A DNA stretch of 64,000 nt from Brooklawnia sp963780175 (GCA_963780175.1 CAWAAT010000005.1:22155-86154), one strand, 5' to 3'. Shown: positions 33,940 to 43,584, numbered from the stretch's first letter. Translations and numbers: made by a program. Notes: generated by a model from the letters alone, not told the origin.

Positions 33940-35073
33940 ATGTCCAGGGTTCTGCCGCGTCCCGAGGTCATCGCACTGCCGGCCACCGTCCCCACCGGGG
34001 CACGGCTGGTCGGCCGGGCGATCCATCCATGGGCGTGGTGGGTCTGGGCGATCGGTGCCGGGGTGGCGATCACCCTGGCCACCAACCCGCTGCTGCTGGT
34101 GCTGCTGAGCGCAGCGGTGGTCTTCGTCGTCCTGCAGCGACGCACCTCGGAACCCTGGGCGCGCTCGCTGACGATGTACCTCGCGCTGGCCGGGGTGGTC
34201 ATCGCAATGCGGTTGGTCTTCCAGATTCTCATCGGCGGCCTGCGCGAAGGCACCGTGCTCTTCCGGCTGCCCGAGATCGGCCTGCCAGGCTGGGCGGCCG
34301 GCATCCGGCTCGGTGGCCCGGTCACCGTCGAGGGTCTCGTCTACACCGCGGTGGACGCCGGCCACCTGGCCGGCCTGCTGATCTGCATCGGAGCGGCCAA
34401 CGCGCTGGCCAACCCCAGGCGGGCGCTGCGCAGCGTGCCGGCCGCCTTCCACCAGATCGCCACCGCGCTGGTCATCGCCATCTCCGTCGCGCCTCAACTG
34501 GTGGAGTCCGTGCTGCGGGTGCGCCGAGCCCGACGACTGCGCGGTGGGGTGCGCCCGGGCGTCCGGGGCATCATCTCGATCATCATCCCGGTTATCGAGG
34601 ACTCCGTCGACCGCTCGATGGCGCTGGCGGCCGGCATGGAGTCACGGGGATACGGTCGCACTCGCACCGGCGCAAGCCTCGACGGGCGGCTCGCGCTGCT
34701 GCTGGTGGGGGCCACGCTGGTGGTCACCTTCGCCACCTTCGCGATGCTGGGCCTGCCGTCGTCCCGGACGTGGGCCGTGCCGTTGCTTCTGATCGGCGTC
34801 GCCGTCGGCGCGTTCGGGCTGCACCGGGCCGGGGACGAGTTGGCGATCAGCCGTTACCGCCCCGACCGCTGGGGAACCACCGAGTACCTGGTGGCGGCCT
34901 GCGGGTTGGGCGCGGCCGCCCTGACGGTCTGGCTGGTGAACACCGACTCGGCGATGGTGTTCGGGGTGTTCCCGATGACCTGGCCGCGGCTCAGCCCTGC
35001 GATGCTCGTGGCGGTGGCGTTCGCTGCCCTGCCCGGCATCATCACCCCCGCCCCGCTCAGGGGGACGTCATGA
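33940..35073 (+). CDS. ECF transporter transmembrane coupling protein (EcfT)
   Basis: A 377-residue integral membrane protein with N-terminal helices and a cytoplasmic coupling region. The EcfT signature with two Arg-rich coupling helices is visible: RRARRLRGG, and AAGMESRGYGR near residue 235. After it come three or four more helices, longer than the typical 265-residue EcfT, so the C-terminus has an extra membrane domain. It starts 3 bases after the beta-domain gene and overlaps the ATPase gene (ATGA). It couples ATP hydrolysis to the substrate-binding EcfS in the corrinoid importer. Confidence 0.9.
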   Translation: MSRVLPRPEVIALPATVPTGARLVGRAIHPWAWWVWAIGAGVAITLATNPLLLVLLSAAVVFVVLQRRTSEPWARSLTMYLALAGVVIAMRLVFQILIGGLREGTVLFRLPEIGLPGWAAGIRLGGPVTVEGLVYTAVDAGHLAGLLICIGAANALANPRRALRSVPAAFHQIATALVIAISVAPQLVESVLRVRRARRLRGGVRPGVRGIISIIIPVIEDSVDRSMALAAGMESRGYGRTRTGASLDGRLALLLVGATLVVTFATFAMLGLPSSRTWAVPLLLIGVAVGAFGLHRAGDELAISRYRPDRWGTTEYLVAACGLGAAALTVWLVNTDSAMVFGVFPMTWPRLSPAMLVAVAFAALPGIITPAPLRGTS

Positions 35074-36698
35074 TCGTCTTCGACGACGTCACCATCAGCT
35101 ACGACGCCCCCGGCAGCACCCGGGGTGCAACGCGTCCGGTGCTCCGTCAGGTCGACCTGCGTATCCCCGAGGGTGACCTCGTCGTCGTGGTCGGGCGCAC
35201 CGGGTCGGGCAAGTCGACCCTGCTGGGTGCCATCAACGCTCTGGTGCCGCATTTCACCGGTGGCGTGCTGCGGGGCGAGGTGCGGGTCGCCGGACGCTCG
35301 ACGCGCACCCATCGTCCACGCGACCTTGCCGACGTGGTCGGCTACGTCGCCCAGAACCCGGTGCTGGGTTTCGTCACCGACCGCGTGGAGGACGAGATCG
35401 CCTACGGCATGGAGCAACTCGGCCTCACTGCCCCCGCGATGCGCAAGCGCGTCGAGGAGACTCTCGACCTGATGGGCATCGCCGACCTGCGCCGCCGTCC
35501 CCTGGCCGACCTGTCGGGCGGACAGCAGCAACGGGTGGCGATCGCGGCGGTGCTGGCCGCCCAACCCCGCATCGTGGTGCTGGACGAGCCCACCTCGGCC
35601 CTCGACCCGACCGCCGCGCAGGACGTGCTGGCCGCGGTGACCACGCTGGTGCACGAGGTCGGCCTGACCGTCGTGCTCGCCGAACACCGGCTGGAGCGCG
35701 TCATGCAAGTGGCCGACCAGGTGGCCTGGCTGCCCGGTGACGGCACGGTCGACCTGGGGCCGACCGCCGAGGTGCTGGCCCGCTGCGATGTCGTCCCGCC
35801 ACTGGCCGAACTCGCCCGACGGTTCGGCTGGCACCAGGTGCCGACCAGCGTCCGGGACGCCCGGCGTCGGGTGCAGCGCGAGCACATCACCATCGCCAAC
35901 CCCCTTTCGCCAGTTCCGACGGCGACCCCGCAGCCCGACCCTGTGATGCGGATCAGCGCACTGGGGGTGCGTTACGGCGACGTGCTCGCCGTTGAGAGCG
36001 TCGAACTGGACTTCGCCCCAGGTGAGGTGTGCGCTCTGATGGGACGCAACGGTGCCGGCAAGTCGTCGCTGCTGTGGGCCATCCAGGGCGCGGTGCCCAG
36101 CACAGGGATGGTGCAGGTGGCCGGCACCGACCCCCGGCACCTGCCGGCCGACCAGGTGGGACGCCTTGTCACGCTGGTACCGCAGTCGGCCGGCGACCTG
36201 CTCTACCTGCCCACCGTCGCCGCCGAGTGCGCCCAGGCCGACCTGGACTCACGGGTGCCTGCGGGCACGACGGCTGCGACCCTGGCCGCCCTCGGCGTCC
36301 AGGTGCCCGCCGACCAGCATCCGCGCGACCTGTCGGAGGGCCAGCGACTCGCACTGGTGCTGGCCATCCAGGTGGCGACCCAGCCGAAGGTGCTGCTGCT
36401 GGACGAGCCGACCCGCGGGCTGGACTATGCGATGAAGGCCGAACTGGGACGAATCGTCGCCGACCTGGCCGCCAGGGGCACCTGCGTGGTGATCAGCACC
36501 CACGACGTCGAGTTCGCGGCGGCGACCACCGGGCGGGCCATCGTCATGGCGGACGCCGACGTGGTGGCCGACGGGCCGACGCGATCGGTGTTGACCTCCT
36601 CGCCCGCCTTCAGTCCCCAGATGGCCAAGGTCTTCCATCCCCGGCAGGTGCTCACCCCGGCCGAGGTCGTCCGCGTCGAGAGCTGGGCCCGGGCATGA
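35070..36698 (+). CDS. ECF transporter ATPase, two ABC domains in one chain (EcfA-EcfA')
   Basis: A 542-residue protein with two complete ABC nucleotide-binding domains. Domain 1 (about 1-260) has Walker A GRTGSGKST, signature LSGGQQQR and Walker B IVVLDEPTSALD. Domain 2 (about 290-525) has Walker A GRNGAGKSS, a variant signature LSEGQRLAL, and Walker B VLLLDEPTRGLD. The Gly-to-Glu change in the second signature suggests the two ATP sites are not equivalent. The fusion replaces the usual separate EcfA1 and EcfA2. It overlaps the neighbouring genes by ATGA at both ends. Confidence 0.93.
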   Translation: MIVFDDVTISYDAPGSTRGATRPVLRQVDLRIPEGDLVVVVGRTGSGKSTLLGAINALVPHFTGGVLRGEVRVAGRSTRTHRPRDLADVVGYVAQNPVLGFVTDRVEDEIAYGMEQLGLTAPAMRKRVEETLDLMGIADLRRRPLADLSGGQQQRVAIAAVLAAQPRIVVLDEPTSALDPTAAQDVLAAVTTLVHEVGLTVVLAEHRLERVMQVADQVAWLPGDGTVDLGPTAEVLARCDVVPPLAELARRFGWHQVPTSVRDARRRVQREHITIANPLSPVPTATPQPDPVMRISALGVRYGDVLAVESVELDFAPGEVCALMGRNGAGKSSLLWAIQGAVPSTGMVQVAGTDPRHLPADQVGRLVTLVPQSAGDLLYLPTVAAECAQADLDSRVPAGTTAATLAALGVQVPADQHPRDLSEGQRLALVLAIQVATQPKVLLLDEPTRGLDYAMKAELGRIVADLAARGTCVVISTHDVEFAAATTGRAIVMADADVVADGPTRSVLTSSPAFSPQMAKVFHPRQVLTPAEVVRVESWARA

Positions 36699-37537
36699 GC
36701 GCCACGGCACTGCAACGCGACATCGTCCTGCTGGAGCGGCGCACCGCAGGCGGCTCGGCACTGCCGATCGGCGGTTGGTCGACGGTGCTGCTGGCGATCA
36801 CGGCTGTGATGGGGGGGCTCGCGTTCGGCTGGCCGCTGCTGTTGAAGCCCGGCAGCGTGCTGACGTCCAGCACGGTCGCCCCACTGGTGCTGGCAGCCAT
36901 TCTGCCCTTGGTGCTCGGCATGGTGGTGGTGCAACTGGCCAGCCACGAGATGGACGTCAAGGCGCTGTCGCTGCTGGGGGTGCTGACCGCGCTCGGTGCG
37001 GTGGCGCGTCCACTGGGCGCGGGCACGGCCGGCATGGAGACGGTCTTCTTCCTGGTGATCCTCGCCGGACGCGTCTTCGGCCCCGGGTTCGGGTTCGTGC
37101 TCGGCAACACGACGCTGTTCGCGTCCGCACTGGTCGTCGGTGCGGTCGGACCCTGGCTGCCGCACCAGATGCTCGCAGCCGGCTTCGTCGGGTTGGGGGC
37201 CGGGCTGCTGCCCAGGCTGACCGGACGTGCGGAGGTCGTCCTGCTCGCGCTCTACGGTGCGGCACTCGGCTTCGTGTTCGGAATCCTGATGGACTTCTCG
37301 TTCTGGCCGTTCGCCGTCGGGCAGGGCCCGCAGGGCTACGACCCGTCCGCCGGCCCGCTGGAGAACCTGCACCGGTTCATGGTGATGGAACTGGTCACCG
37401 GGATGGGCTGGAACACCGGACGCTCCATCACCAACGTGCTGTTGATCACGGTGCTCGGACCGTCAGTGCTGCGGGTGCTGCGTCGGGCCGCCCGCCGAGC
37501 CCGCTTCGAGCAACCCGACCGCACCGCCACGGGCTAG
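36695..37537 (+). CDS. ECF transporter substrate-binding membrane protein (EcfS, predicted corrinoid-specific)
   Basis: A 280-residue membrane protein with an extra N-terminal helix and about six core helices, followed by a conserved-looking stretch (GPQGYDPSAGPLENLHRF) near 210-230 and a last helix ending in a basic tail. Its size and place after EcfT and EcfA genes identify it as the S component, which sets substrate specificity. Corrinoid or a corrinoid precursor is inferred from the upstream B12 riboswitch and the toroid/beta pair. It is the last gene of the operon; an EamA transporter follows 9 bases later and may be read through. Confidence 0.85.
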   Translation: MSATALQRDIVLLERRTAGGSALPIGGWSTVLLAITAVMGGLAFGWPLLLKPGSVLTSSTVAPLVLAAILPLVLGMVVVQLASHEMDVKALSLLGVLTALGAVARPLGAGTAGMETVFFLVILAGRVFGPGFGFVLGNTTLFASALVVGAVGPWLPHQMLAAGFVGLGAGLLPRLTGRAEVVLLALYGAALGFVFGILMDFSFWPFAVGQGPQGYDPSAGPLENLHRFMVMELVTGMGWNTGRSITNVLLITVLGPSVLRVLRRAARRARFEQPDRTATG

Positions 37538-37546
37538 GGTCACGCC

Positions 37547-38479
37547 GTGAACCAGACGGACGCGAAGCCACCAAGGCGTCAGCTGTCGACAGAAGCGGCG
37601 TTGGCCTGCGTCCTCGGATCGGTGGTGGCCGTGGAGGTCGGGGCAGCCCTGGGCAAGGGGTTGTTCGTCGCGGTGCCGCCGACCACGGCGGCCTGGCTGC
37701 GCTTCAGCTTCGCGGCAGCCGTGCTGCTCGGCATGCGCGCCCTAGGTGGGGCCGTCCAACGGGCGCGCCGCCGAGCGTCAGCGCCCCGGACGCCGCTGTC
37801 CCGGCGGGCAGTCGTGGCCGCCGTCAGCTACACAGCCGCACTGATCGGCATGAACTGGGCGTTCTACCTGGCCATCGCCACCATCCCGCTGGGCATCGCG
37901 GTCACCATTGAGTATCTCGGCCCGCTGGCGGTGGCGATCGTCGGCTCGCGGGGTCATCTCGACCTGCTGTGGGCCGGGCTGGCGGGCCTCGGGGTGGCAC
38001 TGCTCGGCTTCCGGCCCCAGGGTCTCGACCCGCGAGGCCTGTTCTTCATCGTGCTGGCGGCCTGCTGCTGGGCCGCCTACATCACCGTGGGGACGCGGGC
38101 CACGCGCTACTGGGCGGGCGCCGACCTGGTGACGATGGCCTGCCTGGCCGGCGCCGTGGTGCTGGCGGTGCCGGCCGTGCGAGGGGGCGGGGCCAGTCTG
38201 TGGACGCCGGCGGTGCTGATGATGGGCCTCCTGGTGGGGGTGTTCAGCTCGGTGCTGCCCTATCGCCTCGACATGATCGCGTGGGGAGGGGTGCCCCCGG
38301 CCCTGTTCAGCATCCTGCAGTCGCTGGCCCCTGCCGTGGCGGCGCTGGCGGGCTGGCTGCTGCTCAACGAGGTGCTGGGCACCACCGACTGGCTCGCCCT
38401 GTTGGCCGTCGTGACCGCTTCGGTGGGCGCCACCTGGACCGCTCACGCCGTGCAGTCCACCTCCCCGACAGACGAGTAG
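37547..38479 (+). CDS. EamA/RhtA-family drug/metabolite exporter
   Basis: A 310-residue protein with ten predicted helices in two EamA halves. The first half has the IGMNWAFYLAIATIPLGIAV stretch and the VTIEYLGPLAVAI motif of RhtA, the threonine/homoserine exporter. The second half ends with ILQSLAPAVAALAGWLLL. GTG 37547 starts 9 bases after ecfS, so it may be transcribed with the corrinoid importer, but nothing else links it to vitamin B12. An amino-acid or metabolite exporter is the safest call. Confidence 0.88.
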   Translation: MNQTDAKPPRRQLSTEAALACVLGSVVAVEVGAALGKGLFVAVPPTTAAWLRFSFAAAVLLGMRALGGAVQRARRRASAPRTPLSRRAVVAAVSYTAALIGMNWAFYLAIATIPLGIAVTIEYLGPLAVAIVGSRGHLDLLWAGLAGLGVALLGFRPQGLDPRGLFFIVLAACCWAAYITVGTRATRYWAGADLVTMACLAGAVVLAVPAVRGGGASLWTPAVLMMGLLVGVFSSVLPYRLDMIAWGGVPPALFSILQSLAPAVAALAGWLLLNEVLGTTDWLALLAVVTASVGATWTAHAVQSTSPTDE

Positions 38480-38490
38480 AATTGCTCGCC

Positions 38491-39999
38491 GTGTCCCACC
38501 TGATCCGATTCCAGGCCACCGCCCTGGCGACGCTGCTGCCCGCCAGCCCGATCATCGGTGAGCTGGGAAGCCGGTTTGCGGACGCTGGGCACCAGCTCTA
38601 CCTGGTCGGCGGATCGGTGCGTGACGCCCTGCTCGGGGAACTGGGCAATGACCTGGACTTCACGACATCGGCCCGCCCCGATGAGACCTTCCGGCTGCTG
38701 CGCGCCTTCACTTCCATCGTGTGGGACGTGGGCCGCGACTTCGGCACCATCAGTGCCCAGGCCGAGCGGGACGGCCGCGACTGGCTGATCGAGGTCACCA
38801 CCTATCGCGCCGACAGCTACCGCAGCGACTCCCGCAAACCCGAGGTGGCGTTCGGCGACAGCGTCACCGACGACTTGATCAGGCGCGACTTCACCGTCAA
38901 CGCGATGGCTCTGGACGTGACCGGAGTTGGCCCCGACACGTGGCGCTTCGTCGACCCGCACGGTGGGCTGGACGACCTGGCGGACCGACTGTTGCGCACC
39001 CCGTCCGCCCCTGAGATCAGCTTCGGGGACGACCCGCTGCGGATGATGCGGGCCTGCCGGTTCGCGTCCCAGCTGGGCTTCGAGCTCGACCCGGCAACCG
39101 CCAGGGCGCTGCGTGAGATGGCCGGGCGCATCGAGATCATCAGCGCCGAGCGGGTGCGCGACGAACTGAGCAAGACGCTGCTCACCGACGCCCCGCGTCC
39201 CGGCCTGGAGATGCTGGTGACCAGTGGGCTGGCCGACCACGTGCTGCCCGAACTGCCCGCCATGCAGCTGGAAAGCGACGAACACCTGCGTCACAAGGAC
39301 GTCTTCCAGCACTCCCTCACCGTCCTGGAGCAGGCGATCGAGCTCGAGAAGTCCCGCGACTGGGTGGACGGGCATCCGAACCCTGACCACCAGCCCGACC
39401 TCGTCGTCCGGTTGGCGGCCCTGCTGCACGACATCGGCAAGCCGGCGACCCGGGCCTACGAGGGCAGCAAGGTCACCTTCCATCACCACGACGTGGTGGG
39501 CGCGAAGATGGCCCGCAAGCGGCTGACCGCGCTGCGCTACCCCAAGGACGTGATCTCGGCGGTGAGCCAGCTGATCAACCAGCACCTGCGCTTCCACGGC
39601 TATTCGGAGGGTTCGTCGGGGGGCGCCTCAAGTGGCTGGACGGACGCGGCGGTGCGCCGCTACGTCCGCGACGCCGGCGACCAGTTGGAGCGGCTGCACA
39701 TCCTTACCCGAAGCGACTGCACCACCCGCAACATGCGGAAGGCCGAGCGGCTGCGCCGTGCCTACGACGAACTCGAGTTCCGCATCGACGAACTCTCGGC
39801 GGCCGAGGAGTTGGACGCCATGCGTCCCGACCTGGACGGCAACCAGATCATGGAGCTGCTCGGTCTGAGGCCGGGACGCGACGTGGGCCGGGCCTACCAG
39901 TTCCTGCTCGAACGTCGACTCCAGGACGGCCCGCTCGGGGCCGACCGGGCCCGGGCCGAGCTGCTCGCATGGTGGAGCGCCGAGCAGACCCATGAGTGA
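38491..39999 (+). CDS. CCA tRNA nucleotidyltransferase
   Basis: A 502-residue class II nucleotidyltransferase that adds or repairs the 3'-CCA end of tRNAs. The head has LVGGSVRDALLG and the DLDF metal-binding Asp pair, followed by RRDFTVNAMA and the nucleotide-recognition EDDP-like stretch (here FGDDPLRMMRACRF). A C-terminal HD domain has HLRHKDVFQHSL and LLHDIGKPATR. The length and HD domain match the actinobacterial PcnA-annotated enzyme that sits near the dnaA region. GTG 38491 was chosen because it precedes the conserved N-terminus. Its end overlaps the MFS gene by 8 bases. Confidence 0.95.
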   Translation: MSHLIRFQATALATLLPASPIIGELGSRFADAGHQLYLVGGSVRDALLGELGNDLDFTTSARPDETFRLLRAFTSIVWDVGRDFGTISAQAERDGRDWLIEVTTYRADSYRSDSRKPEVAFGDSVTDDLIRRDFTVNAMALDVTGVGPDTWRFVDPHGGLDDLADRLLRTPSAPEISFGDDPLRMMRACRFASQLGFELDPATARALREMAGRIEIISAERVRDELSKTLLTDAPRPGLEMLVTSGLADHVLPELPAMQLESDEHLRHKDVFQHSLTVLEQAIELEKSRDWVDGHPNPDHQPDLVVRLAALLHDIGKPATRAYEGSKVTFHHHDVVGAKMARKRLTALRYPKDVISAVSQLINQHLRFHGYSEGSSGGASSGWTDAAVRRYVRDAGDQLERLHILTRSDCTTRNMRKAERLRRAYDELEFRIDELSAAEELDAMRPDLDGNQIMELLGLRPGRDVGRAYQFLLERRLQDGPLGADRARAELLAWWSAEQTHE

Positions 40000-41491
40000 G
40001 GAGGCCAAGTTCCACGAGAGCCCGATCCGGGTACCGGGGACCGACCGGCTCTTCTACCGACGGCTGATCCTGATACCGCTGCTGGCGAACCTGGCGGTCA
40101 CCCTGATGGCGATCAGCGCCATCAACGTGGCCCTGCCCAGCATCGAGGAGAGCATCGGCGCCACCACCACCGACCTGCAGTGGATGCTGTCGGGCTACGC
40201 CCTGGCCTTCGGCATCGTGCTGGTGGGTGCCGGACGGGTCGGGGACGCGCTGGGCCGCAGCTTCGTCTTCGTCCTGGGCATGGCGTTGTTCACCGCCGGT
40301 TCGCTGGCGTGCGCACTGGTGAGCGATCCGGTGCAGCTCAACTGGTTGCGGATCGTGCAGGGCGTGGGGGCAGGCGTGGCGTCCCCCCAGGTCAATGGCA
40401 TGATCCTGCAGTACTTCACCGGCCGTCAACGGGCCCGCGCGTTCGCGATGTTCGGCCTGGTGGTCTCGGTATCGGTGGCCGTCGCACCGTCGCTGACCGG
40501 GCTGCTGATCAAGCTGCTCGGCCCGGACGCAGGCTGGCGTGCGTCCTTCCTGTGGAACGTGCCGATCGGTCTGGTCACCATCGTCCTCGCCCTGCGCTGG
40601 CTGCCGTTCGGGTCGGAGCGGGCACGACGGCTGGCCCGGCAACGCGGGGAAGTCGTCAGCACTCGAGTTGACCTCGACCCGGTCGGCATCACGCTGCTGT
40701 CAACCGCCGTGCTGTGCCTGATGCTGCCCTTCATGATCAAACAGCTGGTGGCGTTCAGCCTGCTGGCCATCGGGGCCGGGCTGCTGGTGATCTGGGTGTG
40801 GTGGGAGAGGCGCTACAAGCAGTCGGGTGGCGAGCCGATGGTCGACCTGCAACTGTTCCGCTACCGGTCGTTCACCAACGGCATCGCTGTCTCCGGCACG
40901 CAGTTCCTGGGCGGCACCTCGATCTTCGCCGTCTTGGCGCTCTACATGCAGAACGGCCTGGGTGTGGAGGCGTTGATCGTCGGGTTGATCGGCCTGCCCA
41001 ACGCCCTGGCGTCGGCATGGTCGTCGGTCTGGACGGGCGAGCACGTGCTCGACCGGGGTCGCAGGATCATCGTCGCGGCCTTCGGTGTCTACCTGATCGG
41101 CATCATCGGCGCGATCGTGCTCAGCCAGTTCCTGGACGTCGAGGGCATCGCCATCCACCCTCTGTGGATGGCCGCCCCCCTGGTGCTGTGCGGGCTGGGC
41201 GTGGGCGCGGTCAACTCGGCCAACCAGACCCTCAGCCAGCAGGACATCCCGCCCGAGGTCGGCGGCACCGCTGGCGCTGTCAAGCAGGTGGCCGAGCGGA
41301 TCGGCACGGCCGTGGGGAACGCCATGATCACCGCGGTGCTGTTCTCGCTGGCCGCCACCAGTTGGACCGCGGGATTCGCGGCGGCCTACGGGGTGATCGC
41401 CATCATCCTGTTGCTGGCGTTGGTGTTCGCCGTGGCCGACCTGCGGATGCTCGGGGACGGCGGCTCGCACGTGCCGGCATCACGGAGCTGA
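39992..41491 (+). CDS. MFS exporter (DHA2-like)
   Basis: A 499-residue membrane protein with 12-14 predicted helices. Motif A is visible as GAGRVGDALGRS (about residues 74-85), and the antiporter motif C region is near 150. The N-terminal SAINVALPSIEESIGA-like start is typical of DHA2 drug/proton antiporters such as EmrB relatives. It overlaps the CCA gene by 8 bases. In mycobacteria a NUDIX gene occupies this place, so the exporter looks like a lineage-specific insertion. The substrate is unknown. Confidence 0.9.
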   Translation: MSEEAKFHESPIRVPGTDRLFYRRLILIPLLANLAVTLMAISAINVALPSIEESIGATTTDLQWMLSGYALAFGIVLVGAGRVGDALGRSFVFVLGMALFTAGSLACALVSDPVQLNWLRIVQGVGAGVASPQVNGMILQYFTGRQRARAFAMFGLVVSVSVAVAPSLTGLLIKLLGPDAGWRASFLWNVPIGLVTIVLALRWLPFGSERARRLARQRGEVVSTRVDLDPVGITLLSTAVLCLMLPFMIKQLVAFSLLAIGAGLLVIWVWWERRYKQSGGEPMVDLQLFRYRSFTNGIAVSGTQFLGGTSIFAVLALYMQNGLGVEALIVGLIGLPNALASAWSSVWTGEHVLDRGRRIIVAAFGVYLIGIIGAIVLSQFLDVEGIAIHPLWMAAPLVLCGLGVGAVNSANQTLSQQDIPPEVGGTAGAVKQVAERIGTAVGNAMITAVLFSLAATSWTAGFAAAYGVIAIILLLALVFAVADLRMLGDGGSHVPASRS

Positions 41492-41517
41492 ACGGCTGGC
41501 CAGCCTAGGATGATGCG

Positions 41518-43512
41518 GTGAGCGGACAGCGCAGGACGACAGGCCTGGTGGGCCTGCTGCTGGTCATCCTGTTCACCATCACCAGTGCCCTGCAGTGCGC
41601 ACCCGCCCACGCCCGAGCCGCCGATGAGGTGGCCGTTCACCTGACCTCCATCACCCCCACCGTGCTGAGCGCCAGCGGCGAACTGGTGATCAGCGGCACC
41701 ATCACCAACCAGTCCTCCGACACTCTGCGCCAGGTCGAGGTGCGACTGTGGCGTGACGCCACCCCGTTGACGACACTGGGCCGCCTGCAGCAAGCAGTGG
41801 CCGGCACGAACCCGGCCGGCGAGGTGATGGACGCCGCGACCGCTCGGCAGCCGGTCAACCCTGAAGAGGGGCTGGCCCCCGGAGCGTCAGCGTCCTTCAC
41901 CGTGCGCGCCGACCTCGGACCGGACGCCGCGGAGCAGCTGTGGTTGAGCGTCCCGGACGCTGCCTACCAGGTCGGCGTATCGGTCTTCGGTCGCCCGGCC
42001 GTCGAGGGTTACCGGCAACTCGGTCAGGCCCACGCCCTGATGCCCTATCCCGGCGCCACCCCGGCGTCGATCACCACCATCGTGGTGCTCAGTCACCGTC
42101 CCACCCTGCTCCCGCTTGCCGCCGCCGAGAGCCGCCCACCGGTCTTCGCCGACGACTCACTCGCCCAGGAACTCGACGGCCGGCTCACCGACCTGCTGAC
42201 CCTGGCCGAACAACCGGACGTCTGGACGGTCATCGACCCTGCGCTGTTCGACGAGGTGACCGCGCTCAGCACCGGCCACAGCGTCCTGCAGGCCGATGGG
42301 AGTCTGCGCACGGGGGCGCCCGACGTGGCCGTCACCGCCACCGCCTGGCTCGCCCGGCTGCAGGCGCTCGCCGCCCAGGGTCGCCTGGGCCGCACTCTGT
42401 ACGGCTCCGTGGACGTGCTCGGTGCCACTGCCGCGCAACGCCCCGACGTTCTCAACCGAGCCGAGACCGCGCTTCCAATCGGCCACCCGCTGGCACTGCT
42501 GCCCCTCGTGGTGTGGCCCGCCGACGGTCAGGTTGACGCCGACACGGTCACAGCGCTCGTCGCGTCCGCCCCCTGGCTGGTGCTGGCGAGCAATCTGGGG
42601 GGATCCGCCCCCCTGCAGGCCAGTGACGGCGTCCGGTTGCTCGCCGTCACCCCCGATCTTGCGGCCGAGAGCGACCAGGACGATCCCGTCCAGCTGCAGG
42701 GACGCCTGTCGGCCTGGCAACTGGTCAGCTCGCTGGAGGGCCGAGTGTTCGTCCACGTCGTGAGCACCAGCCAGACGGCAGCCCTGGAGTCGGCCGCCCA
42801 GCCGTGGCGCACCAGAATCGGCCTGGACTCACTGTTGGCTGCGCAGCCGGAGCCACCTGGAGCGTTCCTGACGAGCCTGCCCGAACGTGAGATCGCACCC
42901 GAGCTGCTCGAGGCCACCGACCGGGCCGGCCAACTGCTGGACACGTGGCGCGAGCTGAGCAGCGACGGCCAGGAGGCCGATGAACCGCGCCTTGCGGGCA
43001 TCATCGCGAACGGCTGGTCGTCGGCCTTCGGACGGGACGCGACCCGCCAGGTCGACTGGCTCGTTCGCGCCACGGCACCTGCTGACGCGATCCTGTCCAC
43101 CGATGCGATCCAACTCCTGATCACCGACTGGGTGACCACCTCGGCCGACGACAACCTGCTCCCGGTCACCGTGCTCAACAACACCTCCCACGCGGTGCAG
43201 GTACGCGTCCACTTCGACTCCGAGAACCCACTGCGCATCTCGGTCGATGACTCTGAGTTGTTCACGGTGGAGCCAGCCGAGTCCGCCACCGTGCGGGTTC
43301 GCCCGCGGACCCACGGCAACGGCACGGTCGCGGTCACCGCCCAGCTCGTGACGTCCGGTGGCCGCCCCGTCGGCCACCCCGCCAGCTTCATCATCACCGG
43401 CACGGAGGCCGGGCGGATGGCCTGGCTCATCATCCTGGCCTCCGGTGCGGTGCTGCTCGTCGCCACCGCCATGCGGGTTCGAACGGTCCGACACAAGAGC
43501 CGAGACGCCTGA
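41518..43512 (+). CDS. DUF6049 family secreted, membrane-anchored protein
   Basis: A 664-residue protein with a signal sequence (about 1-38), an N-terminal beta-rich region (about 40-180), a central region with repeated helices and a C-terminal membrane helix (about 638-656) followed by a basic tail. It matches the actinobacterial family of Rv3909, always found between the CCA enzyme and MviN/MurJ near the origin. The function is unknown; a link to peptidoglycan precursor flipping is suspected from its constant neighbour. Here that neighbour is replaced by a free-standing pseudokinase. The start is GTG 41518. Confidence 0.82.
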   Translation: MSGQRRTTGLVGLLLVILFTITSALQCAPAHARAADEVAVHLTSITPTVLSASGELVISGTITNQSSDTLRQVEVRLWRDATPLTTLGRLQQAVAGTNPAGEVMDAATARQPVNPEEGLAPGASASFTVRADLGPDAAEQLWLSVPDAAYQVGVSVFGRPAVEGYRQLGQAHALMPYPGATPASITTIVVLSHRPTLLPLAAAESRPPVFADDSLAQELDGRLTDLLTLAEQPDVWTVIDPALFDEVTALSTGHSVLQADGSLRTGAPDVAVTATAWLARLQALAAQGRLGRTLYGSVDVLGATAAQRPDVLNRAETALPIGHPLALLPLVVWPADGQVDADTVTALVASAPWLVLASNLGGSAPLQASDGVRLLAVTPDLAAESDQDDPVQLQGRLSAWQLVSSLEGRVFVHVVSTSQTAALESAAQPWRTRIGLDSLLAAQPEPPGAFLTSLPEREIAPELLEATDRAGQLLDTWRELSSDGQEADEPRLAGIIANGWSSAFGRDATRQVDWLVRATAPADAILSTDAIQLLITDWVTTSADDNLLPVTVLNNTSHAVQVRVHFDSENPLRISVDDSELFTVEPAESATVRVRPRTHGNGTVAVTAQLVTSGGRPVGHPASFIITGTEAGRMAWLIILASGAVLLVATAMRVRTVRHKSRDA

Positions 43513-43584
43513 GAGCCGAGGCGCGCTCTGGCGCCCTGCTGGGGCAGACTGGGAACCTGTAGTTCGGGCAGGGAAGGTGGTGAC

